A DNA stretch of 64,000 nucleotides from contig JAETSB010000013.1 in NCBI GenBank assembly GCA_021769865.1, forward strand, positions 18,795 through 82,794. Reading direction: 5' to 3'. Origin of the DNA: Oscillospiraceae bacterium (GTDB taxonomy: Bacteria > Bacillota > Clostridia > Oscillospirales > Oscillospiraceae). The position numbers and the translations under genes are program-made. The notes below the pieces were generated by a model. The model ran no database searches and was not told where the DNA came from. It worked only from the letters and a program-made list of their open reading frames with translations. The stretch's first letter is position 1; each line of letters begins with the position of its first letter. Below are positions 52,291 through 59,387 of this stretch, piece after piece.

Positions 52291-52739
52291 GGCTGACACT
52301 CCTTTTCCATGCTTAGTTCCTCCGTCCTCCGCAGCACCCGCTCCAGCAGCTCCAGGAATACGGTCTGTTCCTCCTCCGTCAGCCCCGCCAGCAGCCGCCG
52401 CCCGCAGGCGGCCTGGACCGTCTGGGCCTCCCGGGCCAGAGGCGCACCCTGTTCGGTGATCTCCAGGTGAATGACCCGCCGGTCCTCCCCGTCGGCCCGC
52501 CGGGCCAGGAGGCCCCGCCCCGTCAGCACCTCCACCGCCTGGGAGACCTGGGACTTCGCGATGCACCGGAGCTCCGTCACGTCCCGGGCGGTGTCCTGGC
52601 CGGGGTGGTTGGCCAGGAAGAGCAGCACATGAATCTCCCGTATGGAAAGGCCCGTTTTCTCCAGCAGAGGGAGAAACTGCCGGTCGTAGTATTTCCCGAA
52701 TTTCCGGGGCAGGCGGGTGAGCTGGACGACGTTGATCAT
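52287..52739 (-). CDS. MarR-family regulator of the MATE pump
   Basis: A 150-residue winged-helix repressor: a helical N-terminus, the HTH part (TARDVTELRCIAKSQVSQAV), the wing (RRADGEDRRVIHLEITEQG) and the dimer helix at the end. AAAGGAGG lies upstream of ATG 52739. The gene sits in front of the MATE gene, and its promoter carries a perfect inverted repeat over the start site. Confidence 0.93.
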   Translation of the reverse strand: MINVVQLTRLPRKFGKYYDRQFLPLLEKTGLSIREIHVLLFLANHPGQDTARDVTELRCIAKSQVSQAVEVLTGRGLLARRADGEDRRVIHLEITEQGAPLAREAQTVQAACGRRLLAGLTEEEQTVFLELLERVLRRTEELSMEKECQP

Positions 52740-52768
52740 ATCCCGGCCTCCTTTGTTCTTTTTCAAAC

Positions 52769-52784
52769 AGTTCTTTTAAGAACT
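52769..52784. promoter_or_regulatory. MarR operator
   Basis: AGTTCTT-TT-AAGAACT, a perfect 7-bp inverted repeat with 2-bp centre. It covers the expected transcription start of marR-MATE, so binding blocks RNA polymerase. Confidence 0.8.
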
Positions 52785-52789
52785 ATATG

Positions 52790-52818
52790 AGTATAGCACG
52801 GCGCTTTCCCCATGTCAA
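52790..52818 (-). promoter_or_regulatory. promoter of marR-MATE
   Basis: On minus TTGACA (52818-52813) and TATACT (52795-52790), spacing 17 bp, followed by the operator. Confidence 0.9.
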
Positions 52819-52831
52819 GAGGAGAAACGCA

Positions 52832-52855
52832 CGGCCCCGGCTTTCGCCGGGGCCG
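52832..52855. terminator. terminator after htpG
   Basis: CGGCCCCGGC-TTTC-GCCGGGGCCG, a 10-bp stem, weakly followed by a T-rich stretch on minus. It overlaps the -35 side of the MarR promoter region only downstream. Confidence 0.55.
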
Positions 52856-52862
52856 CGGATGC

Positions 52863-54746
52863 TTATTTCATCAGTCCGCACACCAGATCCGTATACCCGG
52901 AGGGGTCCTCCAGGGGCAGGCCCGCGATGAGCAGGGCCTGGTTATACAGCAGGGCGGCGTAGGTCCTCGCCTTCTCGGGGTCCGCCTCCAGGTTGGCCTC
53001 CAGGGCCTGGAAGGCCGGGTGCTCCACGTTCAGCTCCAGAATCCGATCCGCCTTCAGGGACGCGTCGGGCTGGACCGCCTGGAAGTACTTCTCCATCTCG
53101 AAGCTCAGGCCCTCCCCGGCGGTGAGGCAGACGGGGTGGGATTTCAGCCGGGCGCTGGCCTTGACCTCCTTGACCTTGTCCCCCAGGGTCTCCTTTACGA
53201 AATCGAAGGCGGCCTTGTGGGCCTCGGCCTCCTCCTCGGCCTTTTTCTCGGCGCCCTCCTCGATCTCCTGGTCCAGCACGGAGCGGAACTCCTTCTCCTT
53301 GTAGGTCCGCAGGGTCTGGGCGCAGAACTCGTCCACCTCCTCGGTGAAGTAGAGAATTTCCGTTCCCGCGTCCCGCAGGCCCTCGGTCTGGGGCAGTTTG
53401 TCGATCTTGTCCACCGTCTCCCCGGCGGCGTAGTAGATATATTTCTGGTCCTCCTTCATCCGGGAGACGTACTCGTCCAGGGTGACGGGCTTCTTCTCCG
53501 TGGAGGAATAGAACAGCAGCAGGTCCTGAAGCAGGTCCTTGTGGCGGCCATACTCATTCACCACGCCGTACTTCAGCTGGCGGCCGAAGTTCTTCCAGAA
53601 GGTCTGGTAGCCCTCCCGGTCCTCCGCCAGGAATTTGCCCAGGTCCGCCTTGATCTTCTTTTCCAGGTTCCCGGCGATGACCTTCAATTGCCGGTCGTGC
53701 TGTAAAAGCTCCCGGGAGATGTTCAGGCTCAGGTCCGGCGAGTCCACCACGCCCCGGACGAAGCGGAAGTGCTCCGGCAGCAGGTCCGCGCACTTGTCCA
53801 TGATGAGCACGCCGTTGGAGTAGAGCTGGAGCCCCTTCTCGAACTCCTTGGTGTAGTAGTCGAAGGGCGTGGCCCCGGGGACGAAGAGCAGGGCCTTATA
53901 GGTGACACTGCCCTCCACGGAGACGGGAATCACCCGCTGGGGGTCGGCGTAGTCATGGAACTTGTCCCGGTAGAACTTGTTGTACTCCTCCGCGGTGACC
54001 TCGCTCTTGGCCCGCTGCCAGATGGGCACCATGGAGTTCAGGGTCTCCACCTCGGTGTAGGTCTCGTACTCCGGCTTGTCCTCAGGAGAGTCCTCCTTCT
54101 TCCGGGTTTTGGAGACCTCCATGCGGATGGGGAAGCGGATATAGTCGGAGTACTTCCGCACCAGCTCCTGGAGCCTCCAGTTCTCCAGGAACTCGCCGTA
54201 TTTCTCCTCGTCGGAGTCGGCCTTGATATGCATGATGATATCCGTGCCCACGGTTTCCTTTTCGCACTCGGAGATGGTGTAGCCGTCGGCCCCGGAGGAC
54301 TGCCATTTGTACCCGCTCTCCGCCCCGTACTTCCGGGTCACCACAGTGATCTGGTCGGAGACCATGAAGGCGGAGTAGAAGCCCACGCCGAACTGGCCGA
54401 TGACGTCGGTGTCCTTGGCGTCGTCGCCCAGCTCCTGCTTGAACTTGTAAGAGCCGGAGGAGGCGATGATCCCCAGGTTGTTTTCCAGGTCCTCCCTGTC
54501 CATGCCGATGCCGTTGTCGGAGACGGTCAGGGTCCGGGCGTCCTTGTCCACGGTGATCTCAATTTTGAAGTCCCCCCGGTCCATGCCCACGGCGCTATCG
54601 GTGAGGGCCTGGTAGCAGAGCTTGTCGCAGGCGTCGCTGGCGTTGGAGATGATCTCCCGGAGGAAGATCTCCTTGTGGGTGTAGATGGAGTTGATCATCA
54701 GATCCAGGAGCCGCTTGGATTCCGCTTTGAACTGCTTTTTTGCCAT
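52863..54746 (-). CDS. htpG: Hsp90 chaperone HtpG
   Basis: A 627-residue ATP-driven chaperone, full length. The GHKL ATPase domain has REIISNASDACDKL, DNGIGMDREDLE and GQFGVGFYSAFMV; middle and C-terminal domains follow (ELLQHDRQLKVIAGN, IYYAAGE). The ATG lies after GGAAGTGCATCCAAATT, a rather distant ribosome site. No CIRCE element was seen; a weak TATATT with TTTATT 17 bp upstream is the only promoter candidate. Confidence 0.97.
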   Translation of the reverse strand: MAKKQFKAESKRLLDLMINSIYTHKEIFLREIISNASDACDKLCYQALTDSAVGMDRGDFKIEITVDKDARTLTVSDNGIGMDREDLENNLGIIASSGSYKFKQELGDDAKDTDVIGQFGVGFYSAFMVSDQITVVTRKYGAESGYKWQSSGADGYTISECEKETVGTDIIMHIKADSDEEKYGEFLENWRLQELVRKYSDYIRFPIRMEVSKTRKKEDSPEDKPEYETYTEVETLNSMVPIWQRAKSEVTAEEYNKFYRDKFHDYADPQRVIPVSVEGSVTYKALLFVPGATPFDYYTKEFEKGLQLYSNGVLIMDKCADLLPEHFRFVRGVVDSPDLSLNISRELLQHDRQLKVIAGNLEKKIKADLGKFLAEDREGYQTFWKNFGRQLKYGVVNEYGRHKDLLQDLLLFYSSTEKKPVTLDEYVSRMKEDQKYIYYAAGETVDKIDKLPQTEGLRDAGTEILYFTEEVDEFCAQTLRTYKEKEFRSVLDQEIEEGAEKKAEEEAEAHKAAFDFVKETLGDKVKEVKASARLKSHPVCLTAGEGLSFEMEKYFQAVQPDASLKADRILELNVEHPAFQALEANLEADPEKARTYAALLYNQALLIAGLPLEDPSGYTDLVCGLMK

Positions 54747-54849
54747 AATTTGGATGCACTTCCTTTTTTATATTTTTTAACAACTTTAAAATATAGCACA
54801 GCCTCTATGGAAAATAAATGACCATTTTGTAAATTTCCGCCCAAAGCGG

Positions 54850-54878
54850 TTGTTTGTCCGGCCGGTTGCGAGTAGAAT
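54850..54878 (+). promoter_or_regulatory. promoter of the zinc-ribbon membrane gene
   Basis: TTGTTT (54850-54855) and TAGAAT (54873-54878) with 17 bp spacing, 45 bp before the start codon. Confidence 0.6.
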
Positions 54879-54923
54879 GTAGGGTATCAAAAAACGACAG
54901 GACCGGCAAAGGAGTTCGAGGGT

Positions 54924-55355
54924 ATGGGCTTTTTCCAGAGAATCGGCGGCGCGTTCGCCCGCTTTATGTACGGCCGCAACGGATGGGACCAGCTGAACCA
55001 GGCGCTGTTCCGGGGCTACCTTGTCCTGTGGGCGGCGGAGCTGATCTGCTTCTTCATGAAAAAGGGGCTGGCCGCCCGGATTTTCGAGTCGGTGCTGTTC
55101 GCCCTGATGCTCATCATTCTCTTCCGCTCGTTTTCCAAGAACCTCTCCCGGCGGCGGATGGAGAACCAGAAGTGGGTAAACTGGTACTGCGGGGTCAAGA
55201 ACCGGAGCGCCGGGGCCAAGGCCCGCCACGCCGACAAGGAGCACAAGTATTTTACCTGCAAGAACTGCAAGACCATCTGCCGGGTTCCCACGGGCAAAGG
55301 GAAGATCGTCATCACCTGCCCCAAGTGCGGGGCGCAGATCAACGCGAAGACCTGA
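54924..55355 (+). CDS. membrane protein with C-terminal zinc ribbon
   Basis: A 143-residue protein with two hydrophobic segments (YLVLWAAELICFFM at about 32-46 and ARIFESVLFALMLIILFRSF at about 51-70), a basic middle, then a zinc ribbon (FTCKNCKTICRVP, TCPKCGAQI). The ribbon lies in the cytosol and could bind RNA or protein. Family is common in Clostridia but unnamed to my knowledge. Ribosome site GGAG is 10 nt away. Confidence 0.8.
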   Translation: MGFFQRIGGAFARFMYGRNGWDQLNQALFRGYLVLWAAELICFFMKKGLAARIFESVLFALMLIILFRSFSKNLSRRRMENQKWVNWYCGVKNRSAGAKARHADKEHKYFTCKNCKTICRVPTGKGKIVITCPKCGAQINAKT

Positions 55356-55415
55356 TTTCCCGCAATGCTCTGAGGCAGTCAAAACCGTTACGAACAGGGA
55401 AGGAAGCGCAAAGAA

Positions 55416-55559
55416 ATGAACATGCAGGAGAGCGCGAGGCTGATTCTCGGGCTCCGTGCCGCCGGATGGAGCGAGAAGAAAATCAACGATTTCATTCTTT
55501 TCATCGGAAGCGGCGAGGAGCAGTACAAGCCGGGTAAGGACACCGACGGCGAGGAGTGA
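55416..55559 (+). CDS. 47-residue protein of unknown function
   Basis: A small frame starting MNMQESARLILGLRAAGWSEKK with GGAAGG upstream, ending in an acidic tail (GKDTDGEE). It looks like one helical hairpin, as in small proteins of mobile elements. Convergent with the XRE gene. Real translation is likely given the ribosome site, but the function is unknown. Confidence 0.55.
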   Translation: MNMQESARLILGLRAAGWSEKKINDFILFIGSGEEQYKPGKDTDGEE

Positions 55560-55560
55560 C

Positions 55561-55600
55561 AAAGGACCGGAGGACGATCGTCCTTCGGCCCTTTATTTTT
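55561..55600. terminator. terminator between convergent genes
   Basis: AAAGGaCCGgAGGAC-GATC-GTCCTtCGGcCCTTT followed by ATTTTTTC, an imperfect but long stem; it runs into the XRE stop codon. Confidence 0.65.
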
Positions 55601-55817
55601 TCGGAAAGCAGCGGCACTCATTGGAAACTCCGCAAATATAGTCCATGCTGACATTATAGTACTTCGCCAGGATGATCACGCTGTCCAGAGGGATTCGGCT
55701 CCTGCCAAGTTCATAATCCGAGTAGGTTTTTTGTCCCACATGCAGCAGCTCCGCGATGAACGTCTGGGTTAAATCCCGGTCCTCCCGCAAAGCGCGTATC
55801 CGTTCAGCGCATCGCAT
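55593..55817 (-). CDS. XRE-family regulator
   Basis: A 74-residue repressor-type protein with one helix-turn-helix (IRALREDRDLTQTFIAELLH, QKTYSDYELGRSRIPLDSVI, LAKYYNVSMDYICG). GAGGTGAGGGG precedes the ATG. It is divergent from the small zinc-ribbon gene at 55919, and three operator half-sites lie between them. Confidence 0.88.
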   Translation of the reverse strand: MRCAERIRALREDRDLTQTFIAELLHVGQKTYSDYELGRSRIPLDSVIILAKYYNVSMDYICGVSNECRCFPKK

Positions 55818-55853
55818 CCCCTCACCTCATATACAGCATATCCAAGAGGAAAT

Positions 55854-55886
55854 AACTCTATTGACAAATAGAGTTATAAACTCTAT
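55854..55886. promoter_or_regulatory. XRE operator with three half-sites
   Basis: AACTCTAT (55854-55861), ATAGAGTT (55868-55875) and AACTCTAT (55879-55886) are alternating half-sites: two overlapping dyads, one with a 6-bp and one with a 3-bp centre. The right dyad lies between -35 and -10 of the + promoter. Confidence 0.75.
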
Positions 55887-55889
55887 AAT
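55861..55889 (+). promoter_or_regulatory. promoter of the small zinc-ribbon gene
   Basis: TTGACA (55861-55866) and TATAAT (55884-55889) with 17 bp spacing: a consensus promoter overlapped by the XRE half-sites. Confidence 0.88.
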
Positions 55890-55918
55890 ATGTGATAATA
55901 TGTGCAAGAGGTGATTGT

Positions 55919-56098
55919 ATGGCCGAATTTTGCCTGGACTGCTGGAACCGAATGCACCACGCCCACTGGACCGAGCGGGACTACGTTCTGTCGGACGAGT
56001 GGGACATCTGCGAGGGCTGCGGCGAGGTCCGCCGGGTGATAGAGGGAGAGCGGACCTTCAAATTTTTCTACGATTTAACGCACCGGAAAAAGAAGTGA
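55919..56098 (+). CDS. small zinc-ribbon protein
   Basis: A 59-residue protein with two Cys pairs (FCLDCWN and CEGCGEV), which should bind one zinc, and a basic end. ATG 55919 follows AGAGGTG; an in-frame start 27 nt upstream overlaps the promoter. Regulated by the divergent XRE gene by all signs. Function unknown; similar small ribbon proteins occur next to XRE genes in Clostridia. Confidence 0.78.
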   Translation: MAEFCLDCWNRMHHAHWTERDYVLSDEWDICEGCGEVRRVIEGERTFKFFYDLTHRKKK

Positions 56099-56127
56099 CG
56101 CGGCAGCCAAGAGGCTGCCGCGCCTTT
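56099..56127 (+). terminator. terminator of the small zinc-ribbon gene
   Basis: CGCGGCAGCC-AAGA-GGCTGCCGCG, a 10-bp stem followed by CCTTTTT. Confidence 0.85.
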
Positions 56128-56208
56128 TTACCCCAGCGCCACGTGCAGCATCGCCCCCGCGGCGAAGCTCAGGAGCCAGGGCATCAAGATGACTGTGATT
56201 CCGTGGAT
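56128..56208 (-). pseudogene. possible 26-codon remnant of a ZIP metal transporter
   Basis: The minus frame between two stops reads ...VILMPWLLSFAAGAMLHVALG and ends. The core FAAGAML is typical of ZIP transporters, where it is normally followed by an xELIPE block. No start and no further match are present, and the frame overlaps the end of the ferredoxin-type gene. Chance is possible for such a short stretch. Confidence 0.4.
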
Positions 56209-57047
56209 TTATACCCGGTACGGCCTGTAAAGTGCAGGCACTTCTGCGGGCAGGCGTCCGCGCACTTCCCGCATCGGATGCACTCCGGGGAGCGGGAGAT
56301 CTCGTGCAGGGAAAGGCCCACCGGGCAAGCCCTTTCACAGGCCCCGCAGGAAACGCACCGCTCCTGCTCCCAGTGAATCTGTACGAGGCTGAAATGGTTG
56401 AACCAGCCGTAAATGGCCCCCAGAGGGCACAGGTACTGGCAGAAGGGGCGGAACACCTTCACGGAGAGCAGCACGATTCCCAGCAGGACGCCCAGCTTCC
56501 AGAGGAACAGCCCGCCGGCCTGATTCCGTAATGCCTCGTTTGTGCCGAGAAGAGGAAACGCGCCCAGCAGGGTGCCGGAGGGACAGAGATACTTGCAGAA
56601 CGCCGGGACCTTGGCAAAGCCTCCAAACAAGAACATGGAACCAACGCAAACCAGCAGCGCCAGCGTCACGTACTTTCCGTATTTCAGAATGCGGTGACCA
56701 GGCAGCCGCTTTTCCTTTTTAAAAAGCGGAATCTTATGGAGAAGGTCCTGGACCAGCCCGAAAGGGCACAGCCAGCCGCAGACGAAGCGCCCCAGCATGC
56801 TCCCAAACACAAAGAAAAAACCCAGCGCGGCGAAGGGGACCTGAAAGCCCCGCTGGTTCAGCAATGCCTGCAAAGCCCCGATGGGGCAGGAGGCGACCGC
56901 CCCGGGGCAGGAGTAGCAGCTCAGTCCCGGCACACAGGCGTATTTCAGGCCGCCCCGGTAAATTTTCCCGTTGAGAAAACCGTACATGTATCCGTTGGTC
57001 ACGATGGTGAACAGCAGCTGCACGGTCAGTCGAAATCGATTCCTCAT
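56184..57047 (-). CDS. NapH/MauN-like membrane ferredoxin
   Basis: A 287-residue membrane protein with about five helices, the CxxxCP motifs of the NapH group (FVCGWLCPFGLVQDLLHK and FCQYLCPLGAIYG, FCKYLCPSG) and a C-terminal double cluster site (CVSCGACERACPVG and CIRCGKCADACPQKC). It passes electrons across the membrane. It lies downstream of a thioredoxin-like lipoprotein and a CD1871A-type peptide, a known trio. C-terminal residues after CPQKC look unrelated and may result from recombination. Confidence 0.9.
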   Translation of the reverse strand: MRNRFRLTVQLLFTIVTNGYMYGFLNGKIYRGGLKYACVPGLSCYSCPGAVASCPIGALQALLNQRGFQVPFAALGFFFVFGSMLGRFVCGWLCPFGLVQDLLHKIPLFKKEKRLPGHRILKYGKYVTLALLVCVGSMFLFGGFAKVPAFCKYLCPSGTLLGAFPLLGTNEALRNQAGGLFLWKLGVLLGIVLLSVKVFRPFCQYLCPLGAIYGWFNHFSLVQIHWEQERCVSCGACERACPVGLSLHEISRSPECIRCGKCADACPQKCLHFTGRTGYKSTESQSS

Positions 57048-57050
57048 CGC

Positions 57051-57203
57051 TCACCCAATCCCGATACACTCCAGGCAGATCATGACCGCTTTTTGCCAGA
57101 TTACGGAAAACTGCCCCTGAACAGCCCCGATGACCAGGAAAGTTATCCCGGCCAAAACACCCCATATCCAGGCGCGGGCGTTACGATTCTTCCAGAAGCT
57201 CAT
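57051..57203 (-). CDS. CD1871A family small membrane protein with CxxC
   Basis: A 50-residue protein with one helix (WIWGVLAGITFLVIGAVQGQF) and the ending CLECIGIG with a CxxC pair. These are the marks of the CD1871A family, found next to NapH-like and TlpA-like genes (from memory). The ATG 57203 lies inside the end of the thioredoxin gene (23-nt overlap), and 3 nt separate its stop from the next start. Probably a disulfide relay or cluster partner. Confidence 0.82.
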   Translation of the reverse strand: MSFWKNRNARAWIWGVLAGITFLVIGAVQGQFSVIWQKAVMICLECIGIG

Positions 57204-57765
57204 GGACGAGTTCCTCCCACTTTGATTTTTCCGCGGAGCCGACCGTGCCGCCCAGGAACGCCCCCTCCTGGTCAAAAAAGAAGGTGGTGGGCACGGCGCT
57301 CACGCTTGAGAGGAGGGCTTGGTCAATGGAGTCGTTGGCCAGCAGATGCGTGTAATCCGCTCCGGTTTCCTGAACCAGGCTCTCCACAAGCGTCTGGTCG
57401 TCTCCCTCCCGCACATCGCTGACGATGCCGATGAGCTGAAATTCCGCCCCGTCGTATTCCGCCGCCAGCTCGCCCAGCCCCGGCATCTCGCTCAGGCAGG
57501 GATTGCAGTAGGTGGCCCAGACGTTGACCATGGTGAGCCTGGACTGGGAGAAAATGTCCTGGGAAACCGGATTTCCCTCCAGGTCCGTCCCCTCAAAGGT
57601 GATATAGATGGGCTCGCTTTCCCCCGGAGTTTCCTGGGGCTCACCGGCCGGTTCCGTTTCCGGCGCGGTCCCGGCCGGCGATTCCCCGCTGTTCCCGCCG
57701 CAGCCGCATAGCAGGACCAGCGACAGGAGCAGAAGCCCGAAAAGTATCTTGTGCCGTTTGTTCAT
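57181..57765 (-). CDS. TlpA/ResA-like thioredoxin lipoprotein
   Basis: A 194-residue lipoprotein: signal with lipobox LLCGC, an E/P/T-rich linker to about 50, then a thioredoxin fold with WATYCNPCLSEMP (active CNPC) and cis-Pro in SAVPTTFFF. It reduces or exchanges disulfides outside the membrane, and the ferredoxin and CxxC peptide genes downstream probably supply electrons. GGAGGA lies 6 nt before the ATG. It starts 16 nt after the truncated kinase-like gene. Confidence 0.92.
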   Translation of the reverse strand: MNKRHKILFGLLLLSLVLLCGCGGNSGESPAGTAPETEPAGEPQETPGESEPIYITFEGTDLEGNPVSQDIFSQSRLTMVNVWATYCNPCLSEMPGLGELAAEYDGAEFQLIGIVSDVREGDDQTLVESLVQETGADYTHLLANDSIDQALLSSVSAVPTTFFFDQEGAFLGGTVGSAEKSKWEELVHELLEES

Positions 57766-57781
57766 GTCTGTTCCTCCGTTT

Positions 57782-58138
57782 TTACAGCTTTTTTTGTCTT
57801 GTAAGAATACACACTTCCACCCGTTCTGCGATGACGCCCCGATCGCGCTGGGGGTAGTAGTTCAAAAGCGGCCGCAGGAAGTTTTTGCTGGAGCAGCCTG
57901 TGCGCTCCCGTCCGTGGACTTGCAGACGCTCCATCTGATAACGAACGAACGTAAAGGGCGTATCTGTTTCGATGCTGCTTTGCTCTAAAAATGCGGAAAT
58001 GACCGTTTCCGCCAGCGCCTCGTACTCAAATTGATCCAGCTTGTACCAGCAGTTTGACGCTTGGTCATACCACTTTTCCTGATTCCCTTTTGAGGAGGTC
58101 TCCGCGATTTTTTCATCCGTTACCAGTCGAATTTTCAT
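57782..58138 (-). pseudogene. truncated HipA/CtkA-like kinase
   Basis: The 118 residues open with KIRLVTDEKIAETSSKGNQEKWY and YKLDQFEYEALAETVISAFL, then FVRYQMERLQVHGRERTGCSSKNFL. This matches the N-terminal part of Clostridia HipA/PI-kinase-like proteins, whose kinase core (ATP loop, catalytic Asp) comes later and is absent here; the last 30 residues (RPLLNYYPQRDRGV...) look out of frame. Its start overlaps the stop of the AbrB-like gene (ATGA), as in a toxin-antitoxin pair. Probably inactive. Confidence 0.6.
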
Positions 58139-58674
58139 TTGAGAATCTCCATGGACAACCACTGTTGGTCTTCTGCCACACGGCCGCCTGTCTTCTCAAT
58201 AATGGCTAAAGGGTCGTAAGTGCCCAATCCCAGCGCCTCTAAATACTCCCGCAACCCGGCCCGCTGCCGGGGGATACAGCGCTCCTCAAGAAAGCGCTGG
58301 AAGTCTTCCCAAGATGGAACCGGGTTGTTTCCAAACGCGGTCTTTATAGGAGGAACCGCCTGATTTTCCACCATTACGGTTTGTTCGGTGAAGTCCGCGT
58401 AGATTGTGGAGCAAAGCACATCTCCATCATAGAAACGCAAAGTGCGAACCTCATGGCCTTGTATCTGCTGCCTCTCTGCGAACTCAGAACCGCTTAGACG
58501 TTGAGAGAGGATGATTCTTCTTCCATCGAAGGCCAGATCCAGTTCCCGGTGTTCTTCTGTGATACCTAACCTTTCCACCCATGTGGTGGGCAAAGTGACC
58601 TTGTACGTTTTCGCGCCTTTGCCGGCTGTTCCACCGGCGGAGCTGATGTTGACCTTTGCCATACGCCGTTCCAT
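58135..58674 (-). CDS. AbrB/MazE-like N-terminal protein, candidate antitoxin
   Basis: A 179-residue cytosolic protein. Residues 5-45 (ISSAGGTAGKGAKTYKVTLPTTWVERLGI in two segments) follow the swapped-hairpin AbrB pattern used for DNA binding. The remainder is helical and would contact the partner. The start is ATG 58674 or 58662, both near GAGG. It is coupled to the truncated kinase-like gene. With the partner broken it may survive as a solitary regulator. Confidence 0.68.
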   Translation of the reverse strand: MERRMAKVNISSAGGTAGKGAKTYKVTLPTTWVERLGITEEHRELDLAFDGRRIILSQRLSGSEFAERQQIQGHEVRTLRFYDGDVLCSTIYADFTEQTVMVENQAVPPIKTAFGNNPVPSWEDFQRFLEERCIPRQRAGLREYLEALGLGTYDPLAIIEKTGGRVAEDQQWLSMEILK

Positions 58675-58691
58675 TTCCTCATCTCGCTTTT

Positions 58692-58720
58692 ATTATAACA
58701 TATTTGGTACGAATAAGCAA
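58692..58720 (-). promoter_or_regulatory. promoter of the AbrB-like gene
   Basis: On minus TTGCTT (58720-58715) and a perfect TATAAT (58697-58692) with 17 bp between. The remaining 130 bp up to the sigma factor gene are AT-rich with no clear element. Confidence 0.8.
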
Positions 58721-58853
58721 GAATAGGGCGAACATAGTTGGACAGTCATTCTGTGAGAGAAAAAATTATTTACCGGATATGGGATACTTTTCTGTTTTTT
58801 GCAGTTTAAGATAATAGAACCGTGGGACATCAGCGTAAAGGAGAGGATGTAAT

Positions 58854-59387
58854 ATGCTTGCAATTTGCCTTGCCGTACTGGAGTCGGAGCAGGACCAACG
58901 GCGTTTTACCAAGCTCTACCAGGCATATGAGAAAAAGGTCTACCGAACTGCTCTGCGCTTTCTGGGGAACCCAACCCAGGCGGAGGACGCCGCGCAGCAA
59001 ACATGGGTGCAGCTTTTGCGGAGCTGGGAACGGGTGTGCGCGTTGTCCTGGAACCAGACAGGCGGATATGTCGCTACCGTGGCGAAGAACACGGCCCTGG
59101 ATATTCTCCGGGCAGAGCGGCAGTCGGAGCCCTTCCCGGAAAACTGGGATCCGCCGGCCCGGGAGGAGCACCAGGAGGAATACGCTTATCTGGTCTCGCT
59201 GATCCGGGCCCTCCCGGAAAACTACCGCCGCATTCTGGAGCTCAAATGCGTACAAGAGCTGAGCAACCGGGAAATTGCCCGGCGTTTGAAGATCAAGGAG
59301 TCCACAGTAGCCAGCCGGGTGATGCGGGGCCGGGCGATGCTGCGGGAGAGTCTGGAAAAGGAGGGATATGTGAATGATGCCGTTTGA
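58854..59387 (+). CDS. ECF-type sigma factor
   Basis: A 177-residue sigma-70 family factor with region 2 (FTKLYQAYEKKVYRTALRFL, AEDAAQQTWVQLL) and region 4 (LPENYRRILELKCVQELSNREIARRLKIKESTVASRVMRGR in segments). No regions 1 or 3. The reading frame overlaps the next gene by 14 nt. Such pairs respond to envelope or peptide stress through a membrane anti-sigma. Confidence 0.93.
   Translation: MLAICLAVLESEQDQRRFTKLYQAYEKKVYRTALRFLGNPTQAEDAAQQTWVQLLRSWERVCALSWNQTGGYVATVAKNTALDILRAERQSEPFPENWDPPAREEHQEEYAYLVSLIRALPENYRRILELKCVQELSNREIARRLKIKESTVASRVMRGRAMLRESLEKEGYVNDAV

Noticed and set aside
54747..54923. CIRCE/HrcA operator in front of htpG
   Set aside because: No TTAGCACTC-N9-GAGTGCTAA-like repeat is present in the AT-rich region upstream of htpG.
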